Of a DNA stretch of 64,000 bases, positions 16,174 to 25,295 are shown piece by piece. Source of the stretch: Aquimarina intermedia (lineage in GTDB: Bacteria; Bacteroidota; Bacteroidia; Flavobacteriales; Flavobacteriaceae). The notes beneath the pieces were generated by a model that was not told where the DNA came from, ran no database searches, and was given only the letters and a program-made list of their open reading frames with translations. The stretch lies in the NCBI RefSeq assembly GCF_008124785.1, contig NZ_VNHU01000003.1:62001-126000 (forward strand). The letters run 5' to 3'. Position numbers and translations under genes: made by a program. Position 1 is the stretch's first letter, and every line of letters starts with the position of its first letter.

Positions 16174-17325
16174 CTAAGATTGATGAGTAGGGACATTATT
16201 TATTTTAAGCTGATTGGTGTGAATAAAGGTGATTAATTCGCGTACATACTCATCCATTTCGAGTGTTGAAACTTTGAAAAATGCAGCAAATCGTTTCACG
16301 TCTTTTTCGACAAGATGCTCTTTTTCAAGAATATTAAGAAGTCCTATACAAGAGGTTAATGGCCCCCTTATTTTATGAGATAAACTAAATAACATGTCCT
16401 TAAGTGTTTTTAAATACAAAGTGCGTTCGAATTCGGCACGCTTCTTAGTTGTAATATCCTGACCGGTTCCATAAACTCTGATTACTTTTCCCGTATCATC
16501 TATATCAGATGCTCCTTGTCCCAACATCCAAAGATCCGTACCATCCTGCTTTATAATTCTGTATTCTACTGTATGATGTGATTTCTTTTGAAGCAAGTTT
16601 ATCAAAAACTCATGCACCTTATTTAAATCTTCGGGATGTACATAGGATTGCCATTTATCCATTGATATTTTATTTGACGTAGGACTTTTCATTTCAAATA
16701 ACCTGAATAACTGCGGAGACCAATACAATTGATCGTCCTGCAGATTCCAATCCCAACTTCCAATTTTTGCCGTTTCCTGAGCTTCAAGCAGTCTTGAAAG
16801 CGTAGTTTCAAAGCGTTCGTTTGCAAATTTGAGGGCTTTATGTTGCTTTACATTCTCCTTTCTTAACTCTAATAATTTCATGACCTTACTCGCCAAAATT
16901 TTTAGCATACGTTTTTTTTCATCACTAAACGTTCTAGGAACAGTGTCGATAACACATAGCGTTCCCAAAGCACATTTATTAGAAGTTATTAAAGGAGCAC
17001 CGGCATAAAAACGCATGTTGGGGTCGTCTGTAACTAGCGGATTAGAAACAAACCGAGGATCTAACAAGGTATCGTTTACAACCATCACATCATCAGGATT
17101 CTGAATGGCATAATGGCAAAATGCATATTCTCGTTTTGTTTGATCCTTTGGGAGTCCATGTTTCGCTTTAAACCACTGTCGTTCAGAATCGAGCAGTGTA
17201 ATTAATGAAATTTGGGTGTCAAATAATGCAGAGGCAAGCTCTACGATATCGTCATATTCCTGTTCAGGTAAGGTATCCAATATTTGATATTCCTCTAATG
17301 CTAAAAGTCTATCGTACTCAATCAT
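16174..17325 (-). CDS. GAF-PAS sensor with dimerisation helix but no kinase domain
   Basis: The 383-residue cytoplasmic protein has an N-terminal GAF domain (about 20-155), a PAS/PAC domain (about 180-295, ending VYGTGQDIT) and a HisKA-like helical segment with the H-box FSLSHKIRGPLTS (His317). It stops at residue 383 in VPTHQS, so the HATPase_c domain (N, G1 and G2 boxes) is absent. No continuation is visible downstream, where the gene ends 9 bases from the mgtC-like gene. It may be a non-catalytic partner that dimerises with, or is phosphorylated by, another kinase. Confidence 0.8.
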   Translation of the reverse strand: MIEYDRLLALEEYQILDTLPEQEYDDIVELASALFDTQISLITLLDSERQWFKAKHGLPKDQTKREYAFCHYAIQNPDDVMVVNDTLLDPRFVSNPLVTDDPNMRFYAGAPLITSNKCALGTLCVIDTVPRTFSDEKKRMLKILASKVMKLLELRKENVKQHKALKFANERFETTLSRLLEAQETAKIGSWDWNLQDDQLYWSPQLFRLFEMKSPTSNKISMDKWQSYVHPEDLNKVHEFLINLLQKKSHHTVEYRIIKQDGTDLWMLGQGASDIDDTGKVIRVYGTGQDITTKKRAEFERTLYLKTLKDMLFSLSHKIRGPLTSCIGLLNILEKEHLVEKDVKRFAAFFKVSTLEMDEYVRELITFIHTNQLKINNVPTHQS

Positions 17326-17485
17326 ATCTAATTAAATTTAAGAGTAGCATGCGTCGAGATTTTGTTATTTCTTCCATCTCGTAAGGGGTAACAAAAGGTA
17401 AGTCAATATTTCTTAAAATAATAAATTTTTCTGCGAAACTTTAAAAAATTAAGATTCTAACCGTCTCTAAAATAAGCTTTAATGT

Positions 17486-17511
17486 AAAAAGGAGCTAAAA
17501 AATCAGCTCCT
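17486..17511 (-). terminator. Rho-independent terminator
   Basis: On the minus strand AGGAGCT and AGCTCCT form a 7-base stem followed by TTTTT. It lies about 28 bases beyond the stop of the small membrane-protein gene at 17539. Confidence 0.7.
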
Positions 17512-17538
17512 CAAAAGATATACTATTGTTCAAATTTG

Positions 17539-17736
17539 TCAGTTCTCGGATTGTACTGTGTCCGTGTCTTTTCTATATTTCAGCAATCCAATTCCGGAGA
17601 AAAAGAAAATAATTCCAAGAATTAGTAATGCCCAAGGGCTTAAGCCCAAACTGATACTTCCAAACGCACCCAGAATGCCAATCACTAATGCAATCGCACC
17701 TCCTATAGTAAGAATAAAGCCTAGGATCTTAATCAT
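17539..17736 (-). CDS. 65-residue two-helix membrane protein
   Basis: The small protein has two Gly/Ile/Leu-rich membrane segments (about 3-29 and 34-53) joined by a short turn, then a charged cytoplasmic tail (KYRKDTDTVQSEN). The ATG is well placed and a terminator follows. The composition resembles the many short DUF-type hydrophobic stress proteins of Bacteroidota. No specific family is assigned. The opposite-strand frame over the same bases is a shadow. Confidence 0.65.
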   Translation of the reverse strand: MIKILGFILTIGGAIALVIGILGAFGSISLGLSPWALLILGIIFFFSGIGLLKYRKDTDTVQSEN

Positions 17737-17858
17737 AATATTGGTTTTTTAGTTATTTTGTTAAAATTACATTTTAAGCTAAACTAAATGATCCCTATTA
17801 ACAGTATATTGATATAAATTTTAGAAATAATTATTGATATGCTACTTTTTAAGGTCGC

Positions 17859-18440
17859 TTAATTATTCTTTTTAACGAATTTTGTCAAGATAACTATGTG
17901 CTGACCACTCACGCGACCTTCTATCTGCTCAGCATTATCGTGAACCAGGGATATGTTGCGTACGGCCGTTCCTCTTTTAGCAGTAAAATTAGCTCCTTTA
18001 ACATTTAAATCTTTGATCAAAACGACCGTATCTCCGGCGGTTAACACAGCACCATTTGCATCCAGATGTACGAGAGAATTATCATCATCATTGCCAATAC
18101 CGGTTGCTTTGGCCCAAGTCAAAGTTTCTTCGTCTAGATAGAGCATATCTAGCAAATCCTGGGGCCATCCCTCGGCACGCAGTAAGGTTAGCATTCTCCA
18201 AGCCATCACTTGTACAGCAGGTACCTCGCTCCACATACTATCATTAAGACAACGCCAGTGGTTTGGATTGATGAGGGCTGGATCTTCAATTTGCGAACTA
18301 CAGGTTGCGCAAATTAGAATGGTTTCATCTAAATTATCTCCGTTGGTAGGTTGTACCGGATATGCAGCTAAATTTTCCTTTTCCGCACAAAGTTCGCATT
18401 GAGAATTACTTCGCTTGTCTAATTCTTTCAGAATATTCAT
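17859..18440 (-). CDS. PhnA-domain zinc-ribbon protein
   Basis: The 193-residue protein has an N-terminal zinc ribbon (CELC at about 15-18 and CATC at about 44-47) and a C-terminal PhnA/YjdM domain (DANGAVLTAGDTVVLIKDLN through GQHIVILTKFVKK). Despite the historical name, PhnA-domain proteins are not generally needed for phosphonate use, and no phn genes are nearby. The middle part (about 60-110) is typical of the longer Bacteroidota version. It stands alone between the small membrane protein and terC. Confidence 0.85.
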   Translation of the reverse strand: MNILKELDKRSNSQCELCAEKENLAAYPVQPTNGDNLDETILICATCSSQIEDPALINPNHWRCLNDSMWSEVPAVQVMAWRMLTLLRAEGWPQDLLDMLYLDEETLTWAKATGIGNDDDNSLVHLDANGAVLTAGDTVVLIKDLNVKGANFTAKRGTAVRNISLVHDNAEQIEGRVSGQHIVILTKFVKKNN

Positions 18441-18522
18441 ACTATTTGATGTGTCAACTATAGTTTGTTATTGAAAAATCACGACACAGGACTCGTAAGA
18501 TTTCTAAATGAATAAAATTAAT

Positions 18523-19329
18523 TTATTTGGATACCCGTTCTGCCTTATTTTTTTTACGGAGTTTAAAATTTAGAAACTCAATAAATAAAGAGAATGCGAT
18601 TGTAAAATATAAATATCCCTTAGGTATAGTGCCTACAGTAGATTCAAAAATTTCCAAATGTGCAAGGTGGGCTGCTTCGGCAATCAACATAAAACCTATC
18701 AAGATCAAAAAGGATAATCCAAGGATTTGAACGGATGGATGCTTGTTAACAAAACGTCCTACTGGGGTAGCAAATATCATCATAATTAAAACAGAAATCA
18801 CGACGGCTATTACCATTATTATTAAAGCATCATTGGGATTATCACTCAAACCATTTGTCATTCCCACTGCTGTAAGAATAGAATCAAATGAAAAGACTAC
18901 ATTGATCAAAGTAATTTGAACAATAGCATTTGATAAGGTGGAAGAGCTTTTGGCCTGAATATCCTTTTCTTCTTCACCCTTCTCATCAACTTTTTGGTGA
19001 ATCTCATGAACACTTTTATAGAGCAAGAAAATTCCACCGCCAAATAAAATTATGGATTGTCCACTAATACCTGCTTCAACCCATGGGAGATTAATATGCC
19101 AGAATGGTGCCTCCATTGCAACTAATAATGAAATTCCAAACAGCAAAACTATTCTCATTAACATTGCCAGAAACAAACCAATATTGGTTGCTTTTTTTTG
19201 TTGTGCTTCCGGAAGCTTACTTGAAGCTAAAGAAATAAAAATTATATTGTCAATTCCTAAAACGATTTCTAAAAAAGTTAAAGTTAGTAACGCAACCCAT
19301 GCGTCTGCAGAATAGAAGATTTCAAACAT
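18523..19329 (-). CDS. TerC-family integral membrane protein
   Basis: The 268-residue protein has seven or so membrane segments and the TerC signature FLEIVLGIDNIIFISLASSK near residues 19-38, followed by a second conserved Asp-containing helix (VFSFDSILTAVGM). Family members are tied to tellurite resistance and metal (Mn) export coupled to secretion. The specific substrate here is unknown. Its ATG overlaps the stop codon of the upstream lipoprotein gene (TAATG), so translational coupling is likely. Confidence 0.9.
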   Translation of the reverse strand: MFEIFYSADAWVALLTLTFLEIVLGIDNIIFISLASSKLPEAQQKKATNIGLFLAMLMRIVLLFGISLLVAMEAPFWHINLPWVEAGISGQSIILFGGGIFLLYKSVHEIHQKVDEKGEEEKDIQAKSSSTLSNAIVQITLINVVFSFDSILTAVGMTNGLSDNPNDALIIMVIAVVISVLIMMIFATPVGRFVNKHPSVQILGLSFLILIGFMLIAEAAHLAHLEIFESTVGTIPKGYLYFTIAFSLFIEFLNFKLRKKNKAERVSK

Positions 19330-19703
19330 TAGTTAATTTTTTTGGCGGTTCCTTTTTGTTTTTCACTTGAGCCTACAAGTCCATATTCAAAAGTATAGGT
19401 ATTGGAGGTAGTGGTTAATATTTTCATATGAATAGCTTTTTCTTCGGCTCTGTTTTTTGGGTGGATTTTTTTAACAATGTATTCGCACGCATTAATCCAA
19501 CGAATCGAAGAAGTGTCTTGTTTTCCAAGAAAAGAATCTATTTCAATTGAATCATTACGAACAAATGTAGTTTTTGCCAATTCGCCATTGAGATAGGTTT
19601 CAAATTCAAATGTTCCAACATGAAAATTTTCGCAATCACGTTTTTGTTCAAAACACCCTGTTGCGATCAGTAATGCCAACCAAATAAAATAAACAGGTTT
19701 CAT
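19329..19703 (-). CDS. small lipoprotein of unknown function
   Basis: The 124-residue product has a signal peptide with lipobox (LIATGC, Cys17). A compact, beta-rich domain follows with Cys24 and Cys73 (possible disulfide) and a Lys-rich end. Homologues in this group are sometimes mislabelled as topoisomerase proteins; nothing in the sequence supports that. Its stop overlaps the start of terC, which suggests a two-gene unit and possibly an envelope role linked to metal handling. Confidence 0.75.
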   Translation of the reverse strand: MKPVYFIWLALLIATGCFEQKRDCENFHVGTFEFETYLNGELAKTTFVRNDSIEIDSFLGKQDTSSIRWINACEYIVKKIHPKNRAEEKAIHMKILTTTSNTYTFEYGLVGSSEKQKGTAKKIN

Positions 19704-19782
19704 AAATAAAGACAGCTAATATATGCCAACGAAAATAATTGTATTTGGAGAAATAATATAACTTAAGCGCTAAAAGTTTTTT

Positions 19783-20277
19783 TTAATTTTCATAGGCGCT
19801 AAAAGAACCATCGCTATAAAAAATCACAATTCGTTCTATTTGTTTTTTATCTGATGTTTTAAAATTAGGTGATGCTGTGGTCGCTATTGGAGGTATCTTA
19901 TCATTTTGTTCAATGGTTTCTTTTTGATTGAGGGCTGTTTCATTTTGAGTAAATAAATCAGTCTCATTTTCTACGTGCTGCTTCTCTTCAGGAATTGGCT
20001 TTTCTATCTTATTATTAGAAGAGGGAGCAGGAGCTAATTCTTCTTTTTTAGAATTTGGAAAACTACCTTCTCCATATAATAACCACCGTAATTGAGCTTC
20101 AGGATATGCCTCAGTGATTTTCATTACAAAATCTAAACTCGGTTTATTTCTTCCCGAGAGAATATGAGATATGGATGATCGACCAACACCCATAGCATCT
20201 GCAAAGGCAGAAGCAGAAACCTGGTAATGATCCATAATTCGTTGTATTCTTTTTCCAAACTTTTCACTGTTTACCAT
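19783..20277 (-). CDS. XRE-family transcriptional regulator
   Basis: The 164-residue protein has an N-terminal Cro/CI-type helix-turn-helix (residues about 8-62, with VSASAFADAMGVGRSSISHI as turn and recognition helix). A Pro/Glu/Asn-rich linker (about 70-135) and a short conserved tail (IERIVIFYSDGSFSAYEN) follow. The pattern is common in Flavobacteriia. It is transcribed divergently from an M14 carboxypeptidase gene. The intergenic region contains several GTAAAC-type motifs that are candidate binding sites, consistent with autoregulation. Confidence 0.85.
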   Translation of the reverse strand: MVNSEKFGKRIQRIMDHYQVSASAFADAMGVGRSSISHILSGRNKPSLDFVMKITEAYPEAQLRWLLYGEGSFPNSKKEELAPAPSSNNKIEKPIPEEKQHVENETDLFTQNETALNQKETIEQNDKIPPIATTASPNFKTSDKKQIERIVIFYSDGSFSAYEN

Positions 20278-20304
20278 TGTAAAATCTATAGAGGATTATT
20301 TGAT

Positions 20305-20575
20305 TATACAAATGTAAACATTCTATGCAACATATGCAATTTACAATTGTAACAAGAACTAAATACTATTTAATAACAGCTTTAGGTAAAGTCAACTAAA
20401 ATACTGATAATTAATGAATTATTATTAATTATTTGAATGTTTCTGTTAATTTATTAAACTGTAAAAGCATATGTTTACTCCGGTAAACATTAACCTGCTA
20501 ATATTCTGTACACATTTGTAAAACATCATCTGTTCCAAATGTAAACACGGTTCATTTTTACAGTTGTAAACCTTA
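20305..20575. promoter_or_regulatory. cluster of TGTAAAC-type candidate operators
   Basis: The divergent intergenic region carries repeated related motifs: AATGTAAACATT around 20311, TTACAATTGTAA (perfect palindrome) at 20341-20352, ATGTTTAC-TCCG-GTAAACAT at 20471-20490 (8-base arms), CAAATGTAAAC near 20537 and TTACAGTTGTAAAC near 20560. Their density exceeds what is seen in neighbouring spacers. They are candidate sites for the adjacent XRE regulator; this is an inference. Confidence 0.45.
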
Positions 20576-20635
20576 TAATAAATTGCTTTATTAGGAATCT
20601 ATTTGTAACAATAGTAGTTTTGCATTTTAACTTTT

Positions 20636-21772
20636 ATGAATATAACTGAGCTTAAAAATCTTTGGATACAATATCAAAACCAAACTGTATTTGGTAGATA
20701 TTTACCTTCTCAAACCGTAGCGGAACAATTGCAGTTCTTAAAAATTCCTCACGATGTTGTTGGGTATTCTGAGTCCGAAACGCCTATTCACTTACTTAAA
20801 TTCGGAGTTGGAAAACGTAAAATTTTGATGTGGTCTCAAATGCATGGAAATGAAAGTACGACCACTAAGGCCGTATTTGATTTAGTTACTATGTTGATGG
20901 ATGCGTCATGTGAAGTCACGCAATCTATTTTAAGTAATTGTACGCTTTATATCATTCCAATGCTTAATCCGGATGGCGCTGATGCTTATACTAGAGTTAA
21001 TGCAAATCAAGTAGATCTTAACAGAGATGCGCAGGAACGTACACAAAAAGAAAGCTTAGTTTTACGTTCGATTATTGACACAGTTAAGCCTGATTTTGCA
21101 TTTAACCTTCATGATCAGCGTACAATTTTTAGTGCTGGACCTAATAATCATTCCGCAGTAGTCTCTTTCCTATCTCCCGCCGGCGATGCAGAACGATCCA
21201 TAACCAAGAGTAGGGTTCAGTCAATGCAAGTGATTTCGGCTATGAATGAGTTATTACAACAACTCATTCCGAACCAAATAGGTCGTTATGATGATAGTTT
21301 TAATATAAATTGCATCGGGGATACCCTGGAGCATGAAGGTATTCCGACTATTCTCTTTGAAGCGGGACATTATAAGGAGGATTATGATAGAGAAAAGACG
21401 CGTAGTTTTATCTTTTATGCCTTAGTTAAAGGGTTAACAGCTATTTCCTCAAACACCTTTACTGCTAATGATCATAAGGAGTATCTGGCTATTCCTGAAA
21501 ACGAGAAGCGCTTTTACGATATTATAATTCGCGAAGTCTCTTTAAAGGGACAAATTAAAGATATCGCGTTGCAGTTTACCGAAAAACTATCGGATACTAC
21601 TATAATATTTGTTCCAAAGATTGCCGCAGTGGGAGATCTAAGTAATTTTTATGGACATCGAGAGATTAAAGGAGCAAAACGAGCAATACGTCACTATAAC
21701 GATGTAGTAGAGGTAGTTCCAGAGGTTGAGATGTTAAAATTTTATCTAAACACTGAATTATTCTCAGTATAA
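20636..21772 (+). CDS. M14-family zinc carboxypeptidase
   Basis: The 378-residue protein has the M14 zinc ligands His70 and Glu73 (MHGNEST) and His159 (NLHDQ), plus a candidate catalytic glutamate, Glu242 (ILFEAGHY). NPDGAD and LNRDAQ match the substrate-binding Asn/Arg region. There is no clear signal peptide, so it is probably cytoplasmic. That fits murein-peptide or peptide trimming rather than secreted digestion. The last 90 residues are extra to the catalytic domain. It lies divergent from an XRE regulator and upstream of an Lrp-type regulator. Confidence 0.88.
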   Translation: MNITELKNLWIQYQNQTVFGRYLPSQTVAEQLQFLKIPHDVVGYSESETPIHLLKFGVGKRKILMWSQMHGNESTTTKAVFDLVTMLMDASCEVTQSILSNCTLYIIPMLNPDGADAYTRVNANQVDLNRDAQERTQKESLVLRSIIDTVKPDFAFNLHDQRTIFSAGPNNHSAVVSFLSPAGDAERSITKSRVQSMQVISAMNELLQQLIPNQIGRYDDSFNINCIGDTLEHEGIPTILFEAGHYKEDYDREKTRSFIFYALVKGLTAISSNTFTANDHKEYLAIPENEKRFYDIIIREVSLKGQIKDIALQFTEKLSDTTIIFVPKIAAVGDLSNFYGHREIKGAKRAIRHYNDVVEVVPEVEMLKFYLNTELFSV

Positions 21773-21860
21773 TCGGTAAAAATGTAAATTTATATACTTT
21801 TATACGGTATTTTTCTGTTATTTTTGCAATGTAAATAACCGGGAAATTATTAAATATACT

Positions 21861-22340
21861 ATGGCAAAGTTTAAATTAGATGAAGTAGATCATCAAATAC
21901 TGGATATGTTAATTGAAAATACACGTACTCCTTTTACAGATATCGCAAAAAAATTGTTGATTTCTGCAGGTACAGTGCATGTACGAGTAAAAAAAATGGA
22001 AGAGGCTGGAATCATAGAGGGTTCTTCTTTGACATTGGATTATACTAAATTAGGGTATGCTTTTATCGCATATGTTGGAATATATTTACAAAATACTTCA
22101 CAAACCAAGTTTGTGTTAGAACGTATTGCTGAGATTCCTTATGTGACCGTTGCGCATATCACTACAGGTAAATTTAACATCTTCTGTAAGGTGAGAGCAA
22201 AAGACACAAACCATGCTAAGGAAATCATCTTTAAACTTGATGATATTGATGGAGTGTATCGTACAGAGACCATGATTTCATTAGAGGAAAGTATTAATGA
22301 TAAGAAAAGGCTTATGCATTCAATCTTTCAGGATATGTAA
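21861..22340 (+). CDS. Lrp/AsnC-family transcriptional regulator
   Basis: The 159-residue protein has an N-terminal winged helix-turn-helix (DEVDHQILDMLIENTRTPFT, then SAGTVHVRVKKMEEAGII) and a C-terminal RAM/ligand-binding ferredoxin-like domain (about 68-150). The length is standard. A -7-like TATTTTTG lies at 21819-21826 and a terminator follows at 22359, so it is probably a single-gene unit. The effector, likely an amino acid, cannot be read from sequence. Confidence 0.92.
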   Translation: MAKFKLDEVDHQILDMLIENTRTPFTDIAKKLLISAGTVHVRVKKMEEAGIIEGSSLTLDYTKLGYAFIAYVGIYLQNTSQTKFVLERIAEIPYVTVAHITTGKFNIFCKVRAKDTNHAKEIIFKLDDIDGVYRTETMISLEESINDKKRLMHSIFQDM

Positions 22341-22358
22341 CTTATTCAAGAATACTAT

Positions 22359-22394
22359 AAAACCCTCTGTACTTTTATTAGTATAGAGGGTTTT
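22359..22394 (+). terminator. Rho-independent terminator after lrp-type gene
   Basis: AAAACCCTCT and AGAGGGTTTT form 10-base arms, extended by TGTAC/GTAT pairs, and are followed by a T-rich run. Confidence 0.85.
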
Positions 22395-22483
22395 TGCTTT
22401 TTTGTATATATGATAAAGCTGTGTTAAACGTTATTTATAATATATTAGATGTATTAAATTTCTCATCTTATTAAAATAAACCT

Positions 22484-22996
22484 ATGATTACCGAACTAGC
22501 CCAGAATGAATATAATCCTTATTACCTAAACTATATAAAGAAAGCGAAGCACGATGATATTGTTTTAGGTTTGCAACATAGTAAGGAAGAGTTTGCGTCT
22601 TTTGTAACTAATTTGCCAGAGGACAAATGGTTGTTTTCCTATGCTGATAGTAAATGGACTATAGCGGAGGTGATGCAGCATCTCATCGATACTGAACGCA
22701 TATTTAGCTACCGTGCCCTTTGTTTTGCTCGCAATGATAAAAGCGCATTACCCGGATTTAATCAGGATGAATATGTACCGTATGCTAATGCAAATAAAAC
22801 AACAAAGAAAGAAATGTTAGCGGACTTTTTAGCGGTTAGAGAAAGTACGATCTCACTCTTCAAACGATTAACGCCGGATATGAGTGCTCGTATCGGAGAG
22901 GCGAGTCAGAGTCCAATGAGTGCTAGAGCAGTTGGATATATTGTACCAGGACATCAACAGCATCATTTTGAAGTAATAAATGAAAGATATTTATGA
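22484..22996 (+). CDS. DinB-family metal-dependent protein
   Basis: The 170-residue protein is a four-helix DinB-like bundle. The candidate metal ligands are a histidine in WTIAEVMQHLIDTERIF and the histidines of GHQQHHFEVI near the C-terminus. Family members include thiol-transferases (YfiT/bacillithiol S-transferase-like) and uncharacterised proteins. The activity cannot be fixed here. It overlaps the next gene by four bases (ATGA), so they are translationally coupled. Confidence 0.85.
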   Translation: MITELAQNEYNPYYLNYIKKAKHDDIVLGLQHSKEEFASFVTNLPEDKWLFSYADSKWTIAEVMQHLIDTERIFSYRALCFARNDKSALPGFNQDEYVPYANANKTTKKEMLADFLAVRESTISLFKRLTPDMSARIGEASQSPMSARAVGYIVPGHQQHHFEVINERYL

Positions 22997-23883
22997 TTAA
23001 ACTCCTTAGACATATAGGACGTTTATTAAAATACACCTATCTCAGTTGGGATAAAAATCAACCCTTTGCCAGAAGTGCTATAATCGCGTATTATACACTT
23101 TTTTCCCTTCCGTCTTTATTAATGATAGTTGTAAGTATCGCGGGATATTTCTTTGGTAAAGAGGCGGTGCAAGGCAGAATAACAAATCAAATAGCCGGTT
23201 TTATTGGTGAAGGAAGTGCTAAAGCGGTGGAGGGGATGGTTAAAAGTGCCGCGCTCAATGAGAGTAGTACCTTTACTGTTATATTTGGTTTTGGCGCCTT
23301 ATTATTTGGTGCTACGGGAGCTTTTTTTCAACTAAAACATGCTATGAATACCATCTGGGGTGTGAAAGCAAAACAGCAAACTTTTCTAAGAACTATAAAA
23401 GATCGTGCAATATCATTCGGAATGGTATTGGTCATAGGAATGATGCTGCTGACCTCACTGACCATATCTGCCATGCTGAGTGCGTTTAGTGAATATGTTG
23501 AACGCTATTATCCCGATATGACCGCTATAGCTGTAGATCTTTTGGACTTTGTCTTCTCATTTGTGTTTATAACTTTATTGTTTGCGTCTATCTTTAGACT
23601 ATTACCCGATATTGTAATACGATGGAAGATAACTTTCCTGGGAGCCGGTATAACAACGTTTTTGTTTTTAATAGGAGAGTATCTTATAGGTCTTTATTTT
23701 GGGAATGCAAACCCTGCCTCTGTATACGGAGGAGCCTCCTCGGTTGTTTTGATTTTACTTTGGGTATATTATACCTGTCTAATTTTATTCTTTGGAGCTG
23801 AGTTAACGGTTCAGTATGCAAAGTCCTACGGAGAAAATATACAGCCCAATAAACATGCCGATTTTATTGATAATAAAGAGTAA
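22993..23883 (+). CDS. YihY/BrkB-family membrane protein
   Basis: The 296-residue inner-membrane protein has six hydrophobic segments and the family hallmarks ARSAIIAYYTLFSLPSLLMI near the start and the GGASSVVLILLWVYYTCLIL stretch near the end. Once annotated as ribonuclease BN, the family is now treated as a membrane protein of unknown transport function. It starts four bases inside the dinB-like gene. Confidence 0.9.
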   Translation: MIKLLRHIGRLLKYTYLSWDKNQPFARSAIIAYYTLFSLPSLLMIVVSIAGYFFGKEAVQGRITNQIAGFIGEGSAKAVEGMVKSAALNESSTFTVIFGFGALLFGATGAFFQLKHAMNTIWGVKAKQQTFLRTIKDRAISFGMVLVIGMMLLTSLTISAMLSAFSEYVERYYPDMTAIAVDLLDFVFSFVFITLLFASIFRLLPDIVIRWKITFLGAGITTFLFLIGEYLIGLYFGNANPASVYGGASSVVLILLWVYYTCLILFFGAELTVQYAKSYGENIQPNKHADFIDNKE

Positions 23884-24036
23884 GAATTGGCATCCAGCCC
23901 AATTAACACAAGAGTGCTGTTTTTAAAGAATTTATAACAATTTTCAGTTCAAGTTTATTATTCCTTTATTACAGTTACGGGATTGATCTTTTTAATTTTA
24001 TATCAAATAAAATGTATAATTAAAAAAGAAAATATT

Positions 24037-24585
24037 ATGGCAAAGAGAATTGCAATTCTAGCAACAAACGGATTTGAAGAAGTTGAATTAACAAGTCCTA
24101 AAAGTGCATTAGAGAAGGAAGGATGGCAAGCCGATATTGTAAGCTTGGAAAGTGGAAAAATCAAAAGTTGGAAAGATGGTAACTGGGGAGGAGAATTTGA
24201 TGTGAACTATACATTAGATGAGGTTTCTGCATCAGATTACAATGCTTTGGTTGTACCTGGAGGTGTTATTAATCCGGATAAATTAAGAAGAGAAGAAAAA
24301 GCGGTTAATTTCGTAAAAGATTTTTTTAAACAAGAAAAACCTGTTGCATCTATCTGCCACGGACCACAAGTGTTAATTGAAGCCGAAGTTGTTAAAGGAA
24401 GAAAAATGACCTCCTTTCCGTCAGTGAAGAAAGATCTAATAAATGCGGGAGCAAATTGGGTAGATGAAGAAGTGGTAGTAGATCACGGATTTGTAACAAG
24501 CCGCTCACCAGAGGATCTTGATGCTTTCAATCGCAAGCTGGTAGAAGAAGTACATGAAGGAAAGCATGATGAACAACATGCATAA
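24037..24585 (+). CDS. DJ-1/PfpI-family protein
   Basis: From the ATG at 24037 the product has 182 residues. An upstream in-frame extension is unlikely because it is A/T-rich and starts hydrophobic. The fold is class I glutamine amidotransferase-like with the nucleophile elbow ASICHGPQ (Cys107-His108) and a conserved early glutamate (NGFEEVE). Relatives act as deglycases, chaperones or stress proteins; no amidotransferase role is implied. A shared terminator separates it from the convergent hydrolase gene. Confidence 0.9.
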   Translation: MAKRIAILATNGFEEVELTSPKSALEKEGWQADIVSLESGKIKSWKDGNWGGEFDVNYTLDEVSASDYNALVVPGGVINPDKLRREEKAVNFVKDFFKQEKPVASICHGPQVLIEAEVVKGRKMTSFPSVKKDLINAGANWVDEEVVVDHGFVTSRSPEDLDAFNRKLVEEVHEGKHDEQHA

Positions 24586-24609
24586 GATACCATGCCGATA
24601 ATATAGAAT

Positions 24610-24643
24610 AAAAAAAATCATCTCCAACGAGATGATTTTTTTT
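24610..24643. terminator. bidirectional terminator
   Basis: AAAAAAAATCATCTC and GAGATGATTTTTTTT form perfect 15-base arms around CAAC. It lies between the convergent genes at 24037 and 24648 and can serve both. Confidence 0.88.
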
Positions 24644-24647
24644 ATAA

Positions 24648-25295
24648 TTAATCCGCTAGGGAGTTACATGCATTTCTAACAGAATCGAGATCTAATTCAT
24701 GCCCTCCGGAATGCGTGTAAAAATTGATTTGTGGTAATATGTCAACAACTCTTTCCTTCTCGGCAATAACATTGTCTTTTTCAAAATATGGATCGTTCTC
24801 ACCAACGATATGGCTGATTTTGGTTGATTCAGGCAAAAACTCAAAATCTTTATTGCTAAGCTCTTTTGGAAAAGCACCTGAGATTAGAATCAAATGATCA
24901 CATTTGAATTTACGACGGGCAATATATCTACTTGCAATACTTACACCTTGAGAATATCCAAGCATAATGAGCTGAACATCGTTGGGTAAATTTTCAGACA
25001 GTATCACTGCGTCAATATAACGTAATACATTTTCGATTTCTGTCTCAGTATTTTCTTTAGTCAACCAACTGGAGCCTACGCGACGGTACCCGTCATCTTT
25101 ATAATATTTTGATGGAGCTTGCGGAGCAATAATATAGTTCTCATTTTTATCCAGATCCTCAAAAAAGCGAATAAAATACTTACTCAAATATCCAATCCCA
25201 TGAAAAACGATCCAGATATTTTTTGTAGTGGTGGATATTGTATTTAAGGTGTCGTAGGTATTAATAGAAGTATAGTCGACTTGTTTTTTACTCAT
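24648..25295 (-). CDS. alpha/beta-hydrolase, carboxylesterase type
   Basis: From the ATG at 25295 (MSKKQVDYTS) the product has 215 residues; a start seven codons earlier is possible. It has an oxyanion FHGIG segment (31-35), the nucleophile elbow GYSQG (Ser115), an aspartate in GENDPYFE and a histidine in SGGHELD. This matches the phospholipase/carboxylesterase branch of alpha/beta hydrolases. There is no signal peptide, so it is cytoplasmic. The substrate is unknown. Confidence 0.8.
   Translation of the reverse strand: MSKKQVDYTSINTYDTLNTISTTTKNIWIVFHGIGYLSKYFIRFFEDLDKNENYIIAPQAPSKYYKDDGYRRVGSSWLTKENTETEIENVLRYIDAVILSENLPNDVQLIMLGYSQGVSIASRYIARRKFKCDHLILISGAFPKELSNKDFEFLPESTKISHIVGENDPYFEKDNVIAEKERVVDILPQINFYTHSGGHELDLDSVRNACNSLAD

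Noticed and set aside
19329..19703. Annotation as a topoisomerase-related protein
   Set aside because: It has a lipobox and no topoisomerase motif; the label would be a propagated error.
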